51,101 nucleotides of DNA, from positions 1 through 51,101 of the forward strand of contig JAKUTH010000015.1 of assembly GCA_022448085.1 (NCBI GenBank), in the 5' to 3' direction. The translations under genes were made by a program, and so were the position numbers. The DNA is from Pseudomonadales bacterium. GTDB taxonomy: Bacteria > Pseudomonadota > Gammaproteobacteria > Pseudomonadales > Azotimanducaceae. The first letter of the stretch is position 1. The number at the start of each line of letters is the position of its first letter. This document shows, in pieces, positions 36,136 to 43,504 of this stretch. The notes under the pieces are model-generated. The model was not told where the DNA came from and made no database searches. It saw nothing but the letters and a program-made list of their open reading frames with translations.

Positions 36136-36930
36136 ATGCGCTTGAACGAAAAAGTTGTCGCCATCGTAGGGGCCGGGCAAACACCCGGCGAGACCATAGG
36201 CAATGGTCGTGCCGCGGCGATGCGTTTCGCACGAGAAGGCGCGCGTCTCATTCTGGCAGATCGCAATGTTGACTCAGCCGAGGAAACACGCGCCATGCTG
36301 AAGGCGGACGGATTTGACTCCATGGTCGTGCATGCCGATGTCAATCGTGAATCGGACTGTGCGGACATCTCCGCTGCGGCAGTGGAGCATTACGGCCAAC
36401 TCGACGTCCTCCATTACAACGTCGGCCGCAGCGAGGGGGACGCGGAAGTTGCCGCGCTCGACGTCGAGCAGTGGGACGAGATCATGTCGATGAATCTGCG
36501 AGGGTTTTACCTGTGTAGCAAACATGCATTGTCGGTCATGCGACCGCAGAAGAGCGGCGTCGTCTTGTGTATATCATCCGCGGCCGCTCTCGCGTCCGGT
36601 AGTAACATGACCTACAAAACGTCGAAAGCCGGCATGAACGCGCTGGTTCAATCAATGGCCATTAACAACGGACCCTACGGAATTCGGGTCAACGCCATCA
36701 TGCCGGGTCTCATGGATACGCCCATGGCCATCGAGCGTCGCGCGCGAGAACGAGGTGTCGAGCGGGACGTCATTCGCGAAGAGCGCGATCGTTCTGTTCC
36801 ATTGCTTGGAAAAATGGGGACCGCGTGGGACGTGGCTAGTGCAGCCGTCTTTCTCGCTTCTGACGAGGCCAGTTACATTACCGGCGTCGCACTTGCCGTC
36901 GACGGTGGTGTCACAGCTCGCGTTGGTTAA
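36136..36930 (+). CDS. SDR family oxidoreductase with extended GAGQTPG cofactor loop
   Basis: A 264-residue SDR with the nucleotide-site sequence VGAGQTPGETIGNGRA (11-26), an extended form in which G18-E-T-I-G22-N-G24 takes the place of TGxxxGxG. Catalytic S147, Y160, K164 (YKTSK) are kept, but NNAG is YNVG (94-97). D42 follows the second strand (ADRN). The end FLASDEASYITGVALAVDGG is standard. ATG 36136 is divergent from the MFE-2-like SDR gene, with 73 nt between their starts. The gene ends 4 nt before the DUF35 gene on the other strand. The substrate is unknown. Confidence 0.84.
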   Translation: MRLNEKVVAIVGAGQTPGETIGNGRAAAMRFAREGARLILADRNVDSAEETRAMLKADGFDSMVVHADVNRESDCADISAAAVEHYGQLDVLHYNVGRSEGDAEVAALDVEQWDEIMSMNLRGFYLCSKHALSVMRPQKSGVVLCISSAAALASGSNMTYKTSKAGMNALVQSMAINNGPYGIRVNAIMPGLMDTPMAIERRARERGVERDVIREERDRSVPLLGKMGTAWDVASAAVFLASDEASYITGVALAVDGGVTARVG

Positions 36931-36934
36931 CGCG

Positions 36935-37354
36935 TCAATCGGTTGCCGGTCTAAACACCGGGATGATGCTGCCATCAGGTAAGCTCTCGAACGCCACTTC
37001 GACCTCCATCCCAACCTTGACTGCGTCCGGCTCCACGTCCACCAGATTGGTTGAAAGGCGCACCCCTTCCGTTACGTCGACCTGGGCTAAAATAATCGGC
37101 AATCGATCTTCGTGCCGAGGATGGTACGCCCGCTGTAACAGGCCGTGGCTGTATAAGGTGCCGCGACCCGACGCATCGCGCCAAACGATGGAACGCGACC
37201 CACAGTGTTGGCAACGTTCGCGATAAGGAAACGTCCAGGTCCCACAATCGTCGCAGCACTGAAGGCGGAGTTTCCCTTCGGAAGCAGCTTCAAAAAATGG
37301 TGCGGTACGAGAACTGGGTTTAGGCAACCAGGATTCATCTTCGGATTTGCTCAC
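36935..37354 (-). CDS. DUF35 Zn-ribbon/OB-fold protein, partner of second thiolase-fold protein
   Basis: A 139-residue DUF35 protein. Zinc-ribbon cysteines are C34, C37 (CDDC), C48 and C51 (CQHC), followed by an OB fold (DASGRGTLYSHGLLQRAYH and VEVAFESLPDGSIIPVFRP). It overlaps the upstream thiolase-fold gene by 4 nt and is the last gene of the five-gene operon beginning at 40209. The relation to the thiolase partner is as at 8917, but the two DUF35 proteins differ strongly in their N-terminal parts. It should form a complex with the protein at 37351-38523. Confidence 0.87.
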   Translation of the reverse strand: MSKSEDESWLPKPSSRTAPFFEAASEGKLRLQCCDDCGTWTFPYRERCQHCGSRSIVWRDASGRGTLYSHGLLQRAYHPRHEDRLPIILAQVDVTEGVRLSTNLVDVEPDAVKVGMEVEVAFESLPDGSIIPVFRPATD

Positions 37355-38523
37355 GATGCGGTCTCCGGGGACAGCACCACGGTCGAGTGGTAGTTCAACA
37401 TACCACCATTACCTGAACAGATAATGAGGTCGTTGGACGACTGCCGTTCACCCGCCTGACCACGGCCCTGGATAACCGCCTCCGAAATCGGTGTCATGCC
37501 CCACATGTAGTAACTCGATAACTCACCGCCACCTGTATTTGTGGGCAGTGCGCCACCGGGGCCCAGACGGCCGTTTTCTACAAACGCGCCGCCCTCGCCC
37601 TTCTCGCAAAATCCGTAGTCCTCGAGCGTCACAAGAACCGTGTAGGTATAGCAGTCGTAGAGCTGACACTGCGTAATCTCACCGAGACTAGCGTCCGCCA
37701 TTGCGAGCGCTCGAGACGCACTTCGTGAGCCCGGACCACGAATCGCCGAATCGGGCACGGTCTGGCCGGTATCGTGGCGATGGCCTTGGGCAAAACCGCG
37801 GATGTATACCGGTGGCTGCTGCCCATCCCGCGCCTGCTCGGCTGACGTGACAATCACGCAGATGGCACCGTTCGAAACAAGACAACAGTCGAGAACGTGA
37901 AACGGCTCCACTACCCATGGGGAATCGTGATATTCGCTGAGCGTGATCGGCTCTCGTTTCGTCGCCCGTTCATTCAACCCCGCCCACGCCCGCTGGGATA
38001 CCGCGATCTGACCCAATTGATCTCGAGTGGTCCCAAAGAGATCCATGTGACGTTGCGCTGCCATGGCGAACATTGGGATCGCACCGGTGAATCCGTAAAG
38101 ACCATGTAGCGAACTCAAAGCGTCACCGCCGAAACGACGCCCGCCGGAATACGACGCGCCCGTACGCTGTCCATCAACCAAAGGCGCATCGGCAAAAACG
38201 CACGCAACGTTTTTTGCGAGCCCATTCGCCACGGCCATGGCCGCATACTGAATCATTTGCCCAGCGCTGGAACCGTAGCCCTGCATAAAAGTCAGCAAAT
38301 TCAACTCTTGAAGCCCAAGCGCCACATGCAGATGCAGGTCGAGCCCGCGGGTAATACCGGTATTAATAAGCAGCCCATCGAGTTCAGACTTATCGATCCC
38401 CGCGTCATCGATGGCGAGATAGACGGCTTCCGATGCTAAGTCGATGGTCGATCGATACACCCGTCCCATCTCCGTCATACCGAGACCAGAAACTGCAGCG
38501 GCGCCATTCATGGGATGATTCAT
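37351..38523 (-). CDS. second thiolase-fold protein lacking the nucleophilic Cys
   Basis: A 390-residue thiolase-superfamily protein, SCPx/Ltp2 branch. The region that holds the nucleophilic Cys in thiolases reads MQGYGSSAG (80-88), without Cys. The downstream CYTYTVLVTLEDYGFCEKGEG is like the protein at 7661, and NTGGGELSSYYMWGM replaces the GHPxG histidine segment, so the usual catalytic His is also gone. The start ATG 38523 lies 1 nt beyond the stop of the DDN-type gene, and the end overlaps DUF35 by 4 nt. It is probably not a thiolase; an aldolase or other C-C lyase role is more likely. Confidence 0.84.
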   Translation of the reverse strand: MNHPMNGAAAVSGLGMTEMGRVYRSTIDLASEAVYLAIDDAGIDKSELDGLLINTGITRGLDLHLHVALGLQELNLLTFMQGYGSSAGQMIQYAAMAVANGLAKNVACVFADAPLVDGQRTGASYSGGRRFGGDALSSLHGLYGFTGAIPMFAMAAQRHMDLFGTTRDQLGQIAVSQRAWAGLNERATKREPITLSEYHDSPWVVEPFHVLDCCLVSNGAICVIVTSAEQARDGQQPPVYIRGFAQGHRHDTGQTVPDSAIRGPGSRSASRALAMADASLGEITQCQLYDCYTYTVLVTLEDYGFCEKGEGGAFVENGRLGPGGALPTNTGGGELSSYYMWGMTPISEAVIQGRGQAGERQSSNDLIICSGNGGMLNYHSTVVLSPETAS

Positions 38524-38524
38524 G

Positions 38525-38944
38525 CTAAGTCCTTGTCAGTACGACCACGGGTATTTTGCGAACTGTGCGTTCTTGATATTCGCTGTAGCCTTCCCAGATA
38601 TTCGTCATCAGAGCCCACAAACGATTTCTTTCCTCACCGATGGCTGTCGATGCTCGTGCAGAAAATCGATCGGCTTTCACCTGCACTTTGACGTCTGCGT
38701 GCGCGACCAAATTTTCATACCAAGACGGATGCAACGCATGGCCACCTTTTGACCCAACAATAATGTATGTCCCATTCTCTTCGCCGTAAATCAGAGGAAT
38801 TAAGCGCGCGTCGCCGGATTTTCGGCCGGTCGTCGTCAACAGCAGCGTCGGGACGCCGCCCCACATGTGGCCTTCATCTCCCCCCGTTGCTATGTAACGT
38901 TCTACGTGTTCGGTAATCCAATCTGGCATCGCTCGATCAATCAC
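38525..38944 (-). CDS. nitroreductase/deazaflavin (F420)-dependent oxidoreductase, DDN family
   Basis: A 139-residue DDN-type split-barrel flavin protein. The segments TLLLTTTGRKSGDARLIPLIY and YIIVGSKGGHALHPSWYENL are the F420-binding core of this family. The known members reduce quinones or nitro compounds with F420H2. It overlaps the cysteine-rich gene by 4 nt and is 1 nt from the thiolase-fold gene. It is the fourth F420-linked family member in the window, along with three LLM proteins. Its exact substrate is unknown. Confidence 0.86.
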   Translation of the reverse strand: MIDRAMPDWITEHVERYIATGGDEGHMWGGVPTLLLTTTGRKSGDARLIPLIYGEENGTYIIVGSKGGHALHPSWYENLVAHADVKVQVKADRFSARASTAIGEERNRLWALMTNIWEGYSEYQERTVRKIPVVVLTRT

Positions 38945-39360
38945 TGGTCATCCTCGGCATCTGCATTGCTGTCCTGCCGGAACAACGCCTCAAGCTTAGC
39001 TTTCGCAGCCGCATCCGGATCGATCGTCGCCGCGGCGGGATCGGCACCATCTTCCAAGATCTCTTCGCCGCCAAAAAGGTCGCCCAATTCTTTACGCGCG
39101 CCCGCTTCTTTGACGCCGATTATCGAATCGTAAGTCCCTGTGGCTGGCCGAAAAAAATCGCAAAAATTCGCGTTTTCTTTATTGACCGGTGGATCGGCTC
39201 GTTCGTCCGTACAAGTAATGGTGTCTCGCGGTCTATATTGGCGACAAAGCCGACAACAGTGCAGGCTTTCGAAACACTTCGGGCAGTTGTTGTGTCGTGT
39301 GATCGGCCTTGGTAACGCGTCAAGCGACGTGCCGCAATTCCAGCATTCCAATTCCGTCAT
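38941..39360 (-). CDS. cysteine-rich protein, probably zinc-binding
   Basis: A 139-residue protein I do not recognise as a named family. Nine cysteines lie in the first half: C6, C9 (CWNC), C26, C29 (CPKC), C35, C36, C39 (CCRLC), C50 and C67. The CxxC pairs look like two treble-clef or zinc-ribbon sites. The second half is acidic and alanine-rich (GGEEILEDGADPAAATIDPD) and ends DSNADAEDDQ, probably unstructured with a helix between. It overlaps the DDN gene by 4 nt and follows the hydratase gene by 24 nt, so it is made with an acyl-CoA operon, but no catalytic motif is visible. Confidence 0.7.
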   Translation of the reverse strand: MTELECWNCGTSLDALPRPITRHNNCPKCFESLHCCRLCRQYRPRDTITCTDERADPPVNKENANFCDFFRPATGTYDSIIGVKEAGARKELGDLFGGEEILEDGADPAAATIDPDAAAKAKLEALFRQDSNADAEDDQ

Positions 39361-39384
39361 TGGTCGGTCTCGACGGCGGTCGAA

Positions 39385-40209
39385 TTAACGACCTGAAAAT
39401 TCGGGCTTACGTTTCTCTAGGAACGCTTTCACGCCTTCCTCAAAATCTTCCGAATTAAAAAGACCATTCAGATGGACCATCAGATGATCGACCGCGGTGT
39501 CGTAACTCTCTTCCAATCCCATCCGCATCATGCGCTTGGTCGTCTGCACCGCCATGGGCGCGTTATCAGCGATTTCGTTGGCCCACTGCATGGCGGTATC
39601 CATAAGCTCTTCGTTGGGAACAACCGCATTAAAGAGTCCGAGATCAAGAGCTTCTTGAGCATCGATCGTGCGTGCCCGATAGTAGAGTTCGGCCGCTTTC
39701 GCCCAACCGATTAAGCGCGGTAATAACCAGGTCCCTCCACTTTCCGGAACAACATTGCGCTTCGCCGTCACGGCCGCCATCTTAGCCGACTCGCCCGCAA
39801 TTCGAATATCAGCGAGCAAGGTAATGTCCATACCATACCCAGCCGCCGCGCCGTTGACCGCGCAGACCACGGGCGTGTCTATATTCCACATCACATTAAT
39901 GGGTGCATCGCGCAGATCAAACAACTGGCGCGGACGATTCTGGCCTTTCGGCACCACTTCACCGCTGCCGATCCCGCCTTCGCCGACGGCGATAAGGTCA
40001 AGTCCTGAGCAGAATCCTCTGCCGGCGCCCGTCAATACGATACAACGGGTCTCGGGATCCTTGTTCGCTTCGACCATCTTGTTCGAGAGTTCGCCCAGCA
40101 TATCGCGACTTATCGCGTTAAGGCGTTCCGGTCGATTCAACGTCATAACCACGACGCGATCGCGTTGCTCAACCAATAGTTCGTCGGTATTCGACGCACT
40201 GACCGTCAT
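39385..40209 (-). CDS. enoyl-CoA hydratase
   Basis: A 274-residue crotonase with a full set of motifs: VVVMTLNRPERLNAIS, the first oxyanion loop GRGFCSGLDLIAVG, the second VNGAAAGYGMDITLLADIRIAG, and the catalytic glutamate in PESGGTWLLPRLIG. It should hydrate trans-2-enoyl-CoA. ATG 40209 has GGGAAG about 7 nt ahead, so it is preferred over the TTG at 40230 that would include that site. It is the first gene of a five-gene - strand operon with the cysteine-rich protein, DDN, thiolase-fold and DUF35 genes. Confidence 0.87.
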   Translation of the reverse strand: MTVSASNTDELLVEQRDRVVVMTLNRPERLNAISRDMLGELSNKMVEANKDPETRCIVLTGAGRGFCSGLDLIAVGEGGIGSGEVVPKGQNRPRQLFDLRDAPINVMWNIDTPVVCAVNGAAAGYGMDITLLADIRIAGESAKMAAVTAKRNVVPESGGTWLLPRLIGWAKAAELYYRARTIDAQEALDLGLFNAVVPNEELMDTAMQWANEIADNAPMAVQTTKRMMRMGLEESYDTAVDHLMVHLNGLFNSEDFEEGVKAFLEKRKPEFSGR

Positions 40210-40611
40210 AGGTATCTTCCCATCACTCAATAAGACGTGGGAGGCTAGCCCCTGACTCGAGGGAAGTCCATGCCTCGGCGAATGGACCCGCTCATGCTAT
40301 CGGCGGAACCGCAACGTCAGTGTTGCCGTTTTTCCATTCGTCGCTATGCCTTCGATACGGTGTCGACCGAAAGCCACTCACGGAGAGTAGCCAGGTGTTT
40401 GCAATCCAAAGAAGTGGTGTTCCGGACGCTCAACGCGGGTGACCTGGTGTACAGTGCGTTGCTATTTGTACCTTTAACAGCTCTTTTAAGTCTGCGAGCT
40501 CCGACTCAATCAATGCCGCATTCAATGATTTAGCGAGATGTTGATCTGATCGTAGGTAAAGTCGTTTTTTTTACGCTAACTCATTGTTTTAAAAATAACT
40601 TACTGTCATTA

Positions 40612-40622
40612 AACGGACCGTT
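40612..40622. promoter_or_regulatory. short inverted repeat upstream of -35
   Basis: AACGG and CCGTT arms around a single A, ending 3 nt before the TTGACA hexamer at 40626. It could be an operator half-site pair. With only 5-bp arms it may be chance. Confidence 0.3.
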
Positions 40623-40625
40623 GTT

Positions 40626-40655
40626 TTGACATATATAACTTATAGACATAATAAT
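40626..40655 (+). promoter_or_regulatory. sigma70-like promoter of small hydrophobic protein gene 1
   Basis: A perfect -35 TTGACA (40626-40631) and an 18-nt A/T-rich spacer are followed by AATAAT (40650-40655), 5 of 6 matches to TATAAT. A transcription start near 40662 would give a leader of about 140 nt before the ATG at 40801. Its A/T-rich surroundings are distinct from the rest of the window. Confidence 0.6.
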
Positions 40656-40726
40656 ATATTTTTATGAGTGCATATTGGCATAGAAAGTCGAACCAATGAT
40701 GCTAAATCTCATTGCAACCGCGGCAA

Positions 40727-40739
40727 TGACGTTATATAC
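40727..40739 (+). repeat. 13-bp upstream element, copy 1
   Basis: TGACGTTATATAC, found again exactly at 41347-41359. Each copy lies 65-74 nt before the ATG of a small hydrophobic protein gene. TATATA inside could be a -10 element. Confidence 0.65.
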
Positions 40740-40800
40740 ATTCGTCCGGGATTGAGCAGTTCCCAAGCGATTTTGAGAACTCAATCGTACGAGGGGTAAT

Positions 40801-41184
40801 ATGTCTTCTGACCGAATCTTGATGATCTTGATGACTGTGGTTGCCGTCCTTGCCGTGATTCCGGGAGTACCAGCGGTCGCCTACGCGCCGCTAGCACTAG
40901 TCGGACTAGGCCTCATCAGCGGGTTTATGAATCCCGAAGATGATCTCCTGACAAGATTGGCATTGATCGTTGTTGCCGTTGCACTACCAACCGTCGCGAA
41001 TAGCTTAGATGCTATTCCAGTGGTGGGTGGCTTCGTAAACAGCATTCTGGATAACGTCGCCGTCGCTATCGCCGGCATCGTTGTTGCAAACGTGCTACTT
41101 CAGATATATGGGCGGTTGATGCCTGCCGACGACTCTAGCGCTAGCTCTAGTGCTGGGGACGGTGGCGGTTACAGCAGCGAATAG
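40801..41184 (+). CDS. small hydrophobic membrane protein, paralogue 1
   Basis: A 127-residue protein I do not recognise. It has two hydrophobic segments around residues 4-40 (VVAVLAVIPGVPAVAYAPL), then GFMNPEDD, a third at about 52-72, and a fourth at 85-105 (VAIAGIVVANVLLQIY). The core LPTVANSLDAIPVVGG and NSILDNVAVAIAGI are nearly the same in the next gene. The tail DDSSASSSAGDGGG is polar and unique to this copy. GAGGGG sits 4 nt before the ATG. It has its own promoter and terminator and no obvious neighbour in function. Confidence 0.85.
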   Translation: MSSDRILMILMTVVAVLAVIPGVPAVAYAPLALVGLGLISGFMNPEDDLLTRLALIVVAVALPTVANSLDAIPVVGGFVNSILDNVAVAIAGIVVANVLLQIYGRLMPADDSSASSSAGDGGGYSSE

Positions 41185-41210
41185 AATCTGTCGAAGTTCG
41201 ACAATGATCG

Positions 41211-41240
41211 AAATGGCCCCGTTTTAGGGGCCATTTTTTT
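41211..41240 (+). terminator. rho-independent terminator of paralogue 1
   Basis: The stem AAATGGCCCC / GGGGCCATTT around loop GTTTTA is followed by more T residues. A near-copy of this stem ends the second gene (41793-41820). Confidence 0.92.
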
Positions 41241-41330
41241 ACCTATTCAGTATCTTTTCTCACCAGCCGTTTGACCGAAAAATACGGCTAGCTCTCCACG
41301 TCCCCACCAGATCAAGACAGCACCGTCAAG

Positions 41331-41362
41331 TTTACAACGTGATCACTGACGTTATATACGTC
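41331..41362 (+). promoter_or_regulatory. promoter and palindrome of paralogue 2
   Basis: TTTACA (41331-41336), 16 nt, then TATATA (41353-41358). The -10 lies inside a palindrome with perfect arms, GACGT (41348-41352) and ACGTC (41358-41362), so a regulator could cover it. Copy 1 upstream has the same first arm and centre but an incomplete second arm. The promoter call is an inference. Confidence 0.45.
41347..41359 (+). repeat. 13-bp upstream element, copy 2
   Basis: Exact copy of 40727-40739 (TGACGTTATATAC). The nearby ribosome-site segment GAGGGGT is shared as well. Confidence 0.65.
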
Positions 41363-41411
41363 GGTGCAGGTAGAGCATTAATTCATTCAAATACGAACGA
41401 GGGGTCGTTTT

Positions 41412-41744
41412 ATGTTGCAGAAAGTTTTGACCTGGGGCTCGCTCGCGATTGCCGTAATCGCCGCGTTTACCGATGCCATTCCGATGGTGCCTTTGATTCT
41501 GGTGGTATTAGGTCTGATCGGTGGATTCATGAATCCGCTCGAAGACGTTGGTACTCGTGTCGCTTATTACGTACTAGCGTTCACGCTGCCAACGATTGCC
41601 AACAGCCTCGACGCAATCCCAGTACTCGGAGGGTACGCTAACAGCATCCTCGATAATGTCGCGATCACCATTGCCGGTATTGCGCTCGCTAACTTCCTCC
41701 TCGCGTTGTACAACAACACGATGGCGGCGGGAAACGACGACTGA
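41412..41744 (+). CDS. small hydrophobic membrane protein, paralogue 2
   Basis: A 110-residue paralogue of the product of 40801. Identical or near-identical blocks are GFMNPLED, LPTIANSLDAIPVLGG and NSILDNVAITIAGI. It begins MLQKVLTWGSLAIAVIAAF and lacks the serine/glycine tail, ending MAAGNDD. It also has about four hydrophobic segments, with a PxVP-like turn (TDAIPMVPL) after the first. GAGGGGT is 6 nt before the ATG. I know of no function. The conserved DAIP and NSILDN motifs between helices may be the working part. Confidence 0.85.
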   Translation: MLQKVLTWGSLAIAVIAAFTDAIPMVPLILVVLGLIGGFMNPLEDVGTRVAYYVLAFTLPTIANSLDAIPVLGGYANSILDNVAITIAGIALANFLLALYNNTMAAGNDD

Positions 41745-41765
41745 TCGAATCAGTCAATTGATAGA

Positions 41766-41789
41766 GACGCGAGCACTATTGCTCGCGTC
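41766..41789. repeat. perfect 10-bp inverted repeat after paralogue 2
   Basis: GACGCGAGCA and TGCTCGCGTC arms around CTAT form a stable hairpin 21 nt after the stop and just before the terminator stem. It may protect the mRNA 3' end. No equivalent follows paralogue 1. Confidence 0.7.
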
Positions 41790-41792
41790 ATA

Positions 41793-41820
41793 AAAATGGC
41801 CCCTTTGGGGCCATTTTTTT
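41793..41820 (+). terminator. rho-independent terminator of paralogue 2
   Basis: AAAATGGCCCC / GGGGCCATTTT stem with a TTT loop and a T run. It shares the ATGGCCCC/GGGGCCAT stem with the terminator at 41211, so the whole unit was probably duplicated. Confidence 0.92.
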
Positions 41821-41846
41821 GCGCGTCGACAACCTAGGGACTGAAC

Positions 41847-42713
41847 TTAATTCGAGTCCTGCAGCATCTTGTCCACTTGCAAGAATGGGATTGCTCCCCC
41901 GGTAAATTGCGGTAGCTTGCCATCCCACTTCTCCGCCATTCGTAACTGAATGAGTTCGGGATTGGATTTCAAGGCGGCAGCCTCTCGCCGGATGGCTTCA
42001 GCACGTGCTATCGACTCCACCTCGGTCTTGTACGCTTCAGCATCGGCGGCCAACGTCCGCTCAGCCGCTGCCGCTTCCGCCTGAGTGACTCGTTTGATTT
42101 TTTCGTTTTCGGCTTTCAACGCATCCTGTTCTGCCCGGACTTTTTCCTCGATCGATCGATTGAAATCAGCCGAGAACTCGAATTCCTCAATGGCCAAATT
42201 AGCAATCATTAGCGCTCCATTTAATTCTTTTTCGGTGAGTGTTTCTTTCAAGAAGTTTTCGATTTGAGCCTGCATCGAAACGGTCACTTCGGCACGGCGG
42301 GTCACCAACTCTTCCGCAGTAAATTGCGCCGTAATCGCTTTGACCGATTCCGCAATGGCCGGGGTCAGAATCGCCGCCTTAACGACGGCCCGGTTACCGA
42401 CTTGCTGATACGTCCTGGGGACCAACCCGGCGTTCATTGAATACTGCAGCACAATCGTCGTATCGACCTGTTGCAAATCCTTCGAGGCGGCGCTACCCGG
42501 AACCCGCGCCGGTTGCAACCGAATATCAATCTCCTCAACGATGTCAATGAACGGGATTTTAAAGTGAAACCCCTCCGGTAAATGCGTCATGCTGACTTTT
42601 CCAAGACTTTTCTTGACACCCACATGCCCCGGATTTACCACCACAAAACCCGCGTAAAACATCAACAATCCAATCAAAACAATAAATCCAAAAAGAATAG
42701 ATTTAACGGGCAT
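41847..42713 (-). CDS. SPFH/prohibitin (Band 7) family protein
   Basis: A 288-residue membrane-anchored SPFH protein. Residues 5-28 are a single transmembrane segment (SILFGFIVLIGLLMFYAGFVVV), followed by the Band 7 domain (NPGHVGVKKSLGKV and EGFHFKIPFIDIVEEIDIR). A long coiled coil rich in Ala and Glu runs at about 190-255 (EEKVRAEQDALKAENEKIKR). It ends GKLPQFTGGAIPFLQVDKML. Prohibitin-like proteins form large rings that organise membrane proteins and proteases. It converges on the small hydrophobic gene pair, whose terminator lies between them. Whether they interact is an open question. Confidence 0.88.
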   Translation of the reverse strand: MPVKSILFGFIVLIGLLMFYAGFVVVNPGHVGVKKSLGKVSMTHLPEGFHFKIPFIDIVEEIDIRLQPARVPGSAASKDLQQVDTTIVLQYSMNAGLVPRTYQQVGNRAVVKAAILTPAIAESVKAITAQFTAEELVTRRAEVTVSMQAQIENFLKETLTEKELNGALMIANLAIEEFEFSADFNRSIEEKVRAEQDALKAENEKIKRVTQAEAAAAERTLAADAEAYKTEVESIARAEAIRREAAALKSNPELIQLRMAEKWDGKLPQFTGGAIPFLQVDKMLQDSN

Positions 42714-42835
42714 TTGCTTCGTCTCCTAACGTTCGGGCATCAGCATAGGCTTGAGATCGAACCGATACAACGACTACACGCCTGCGCCGGGATCCAGTTT
42801 TATTGCCGTCACAATCAGTCGCGCATAATTTGCGC

Positions 42836-43504
42836 TTAAAACGTCCCCGTGAGCGTATAACCATCCTGCAATCCCACAATCGAAAGGGCTTGGCCGTTAA
42901 CTTTCAATGGTTCAAACCGGACTTGCCGGGCTCCGCTTTCGATCATCTTGAACACCTGCGATTCCGTTAGATCGCTATCGAGTAAATCAAGGTGAATATC
43001 TTCGACCCGGCCTCGACGCGTTATCGAATACGAAAACCGAACCAACAGCGAAGCCTCTGAGTTGTTAGTACCGCTGGACCTAGAAGGTACTTTGATTGGT
43101 GTTATATAGAGGCGCTTACAAAGGTTTCTCGCCGTCATTTGATCACGCGACCAAGTTTTCAGGGTGCAAGTTCCGTCCTTACATCGCAGACATCGGGTCA
43201 AATAGTCGGCTCGATGTTTGCGGATGCTCTTAAGCACCTCGGTTTTGAGTTCGGCGTACTCGCACCCAACAATGTCGACGTGCGCAATTGGCCAACTCCC
43301 ACATTGGGCGACGGCGCTCACCCTAACCTCTTCGACATCGCGTGCGTAAGCATCGTCACTATCCGTTGATGCGGCAAGGCTATCTGCGCCGCTCATCGAA
43401 CAAAAGAGGACATACCAAAGACAAGGCAAAAATCGTGAACCTATCTTGGCACGATGCTTGCGAACGCAACCTAATCCACTACCAATCCCGTTTGGCCCGA
43501 TCAA
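42836..43504 (-). CDS. TonB C-terminal-like domain protein, secreted
   Basis: A 222-residue protein. A hydrophobic segment (RFLPCLWYVLFCSMSGADSLA) looks like a signal peptide after a long, basic N-terminus. The last 70 residues (VRFSYSITRRGRVEDIHLDL, then ARQVRFEPLKVNGQALSI) resemble the TonB/TolA C-terminal fold, where a residue change is typical of energy-transducer-like repeats. A middle cysteine pair (CLRCKDGTC) is unusual. The likely start is TTG 43504, overlapping the stop of the beta-propeller gene (TTGA). No transmembrane plus proline-rich span as in true TonB is present, so it may be a standalone envelope protein. Confidence 0.65.
   Translation of the reverse strand: MIGPNGIGSGLGCVRKHRAKIGSRFLPCLWYVLFCSMSGADSLAASTDSDDAYARDVEEVRVSAVAQCGSWPIAHVDIVGCEYAELKTEVLKSIRKHRADYLTRCLRCKDGTCTLKTWSRDQMTARNLCKRLYITPIKVPSRSSGTNNSEASLLVRFSYSITRRGRVEDIHLDLLDSDLTESQVFKMIESGARQVRFEPLKVNGQALSIVGLQDGYTLTGTF

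Larger units (their letters stand above)
40210..40800 (+). other. intergenic region, AT-rich in its right half
   Basis: This 591-bp stretch has no convincing gene. The left part (about 40231-40530) holds one 87-codon open frame on the + strand, without a start signal or family resemblance. From about 40540 to 40700 the base composition turns strikingly A/T-rich compared with the rest of the window, with runs of TTTT and AAAA and TATATAA. It carries a strong-looking promoter at 40626-40655, a short inverted repeat before it (AACGG-A-CCGTT, 40612-40622), and the 13-bp element shared with the next gene's upstream region. Confidence 0.75.

Noticed and set aside
36146-36210. Unusual GAGQTPGETIGNG cofactor loop as a new SDR type
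   Set aside because: I recall this extended loop from other SDR proteins; the G18xxxG22xG24 core is standard.
40270-40533. 87-codon open frame in the long intergenic region
   Set aside because: No ribosome site, no family resemblance, and an odd residue composition; it looks like chance.
40664-40699. Mini-ORF (ATG to TGA, 11 residues) just after the promoter
   Set aside because: No ribosome site; almost at the predicted transcription start, and too short to judge. A leaderless peptide cannot be excluded.
41766-41789. Inverted repeat as an attachment site or mobile-element end
   Set aside because: It is next to a terminator with no second copy and no transposase or integrase near.
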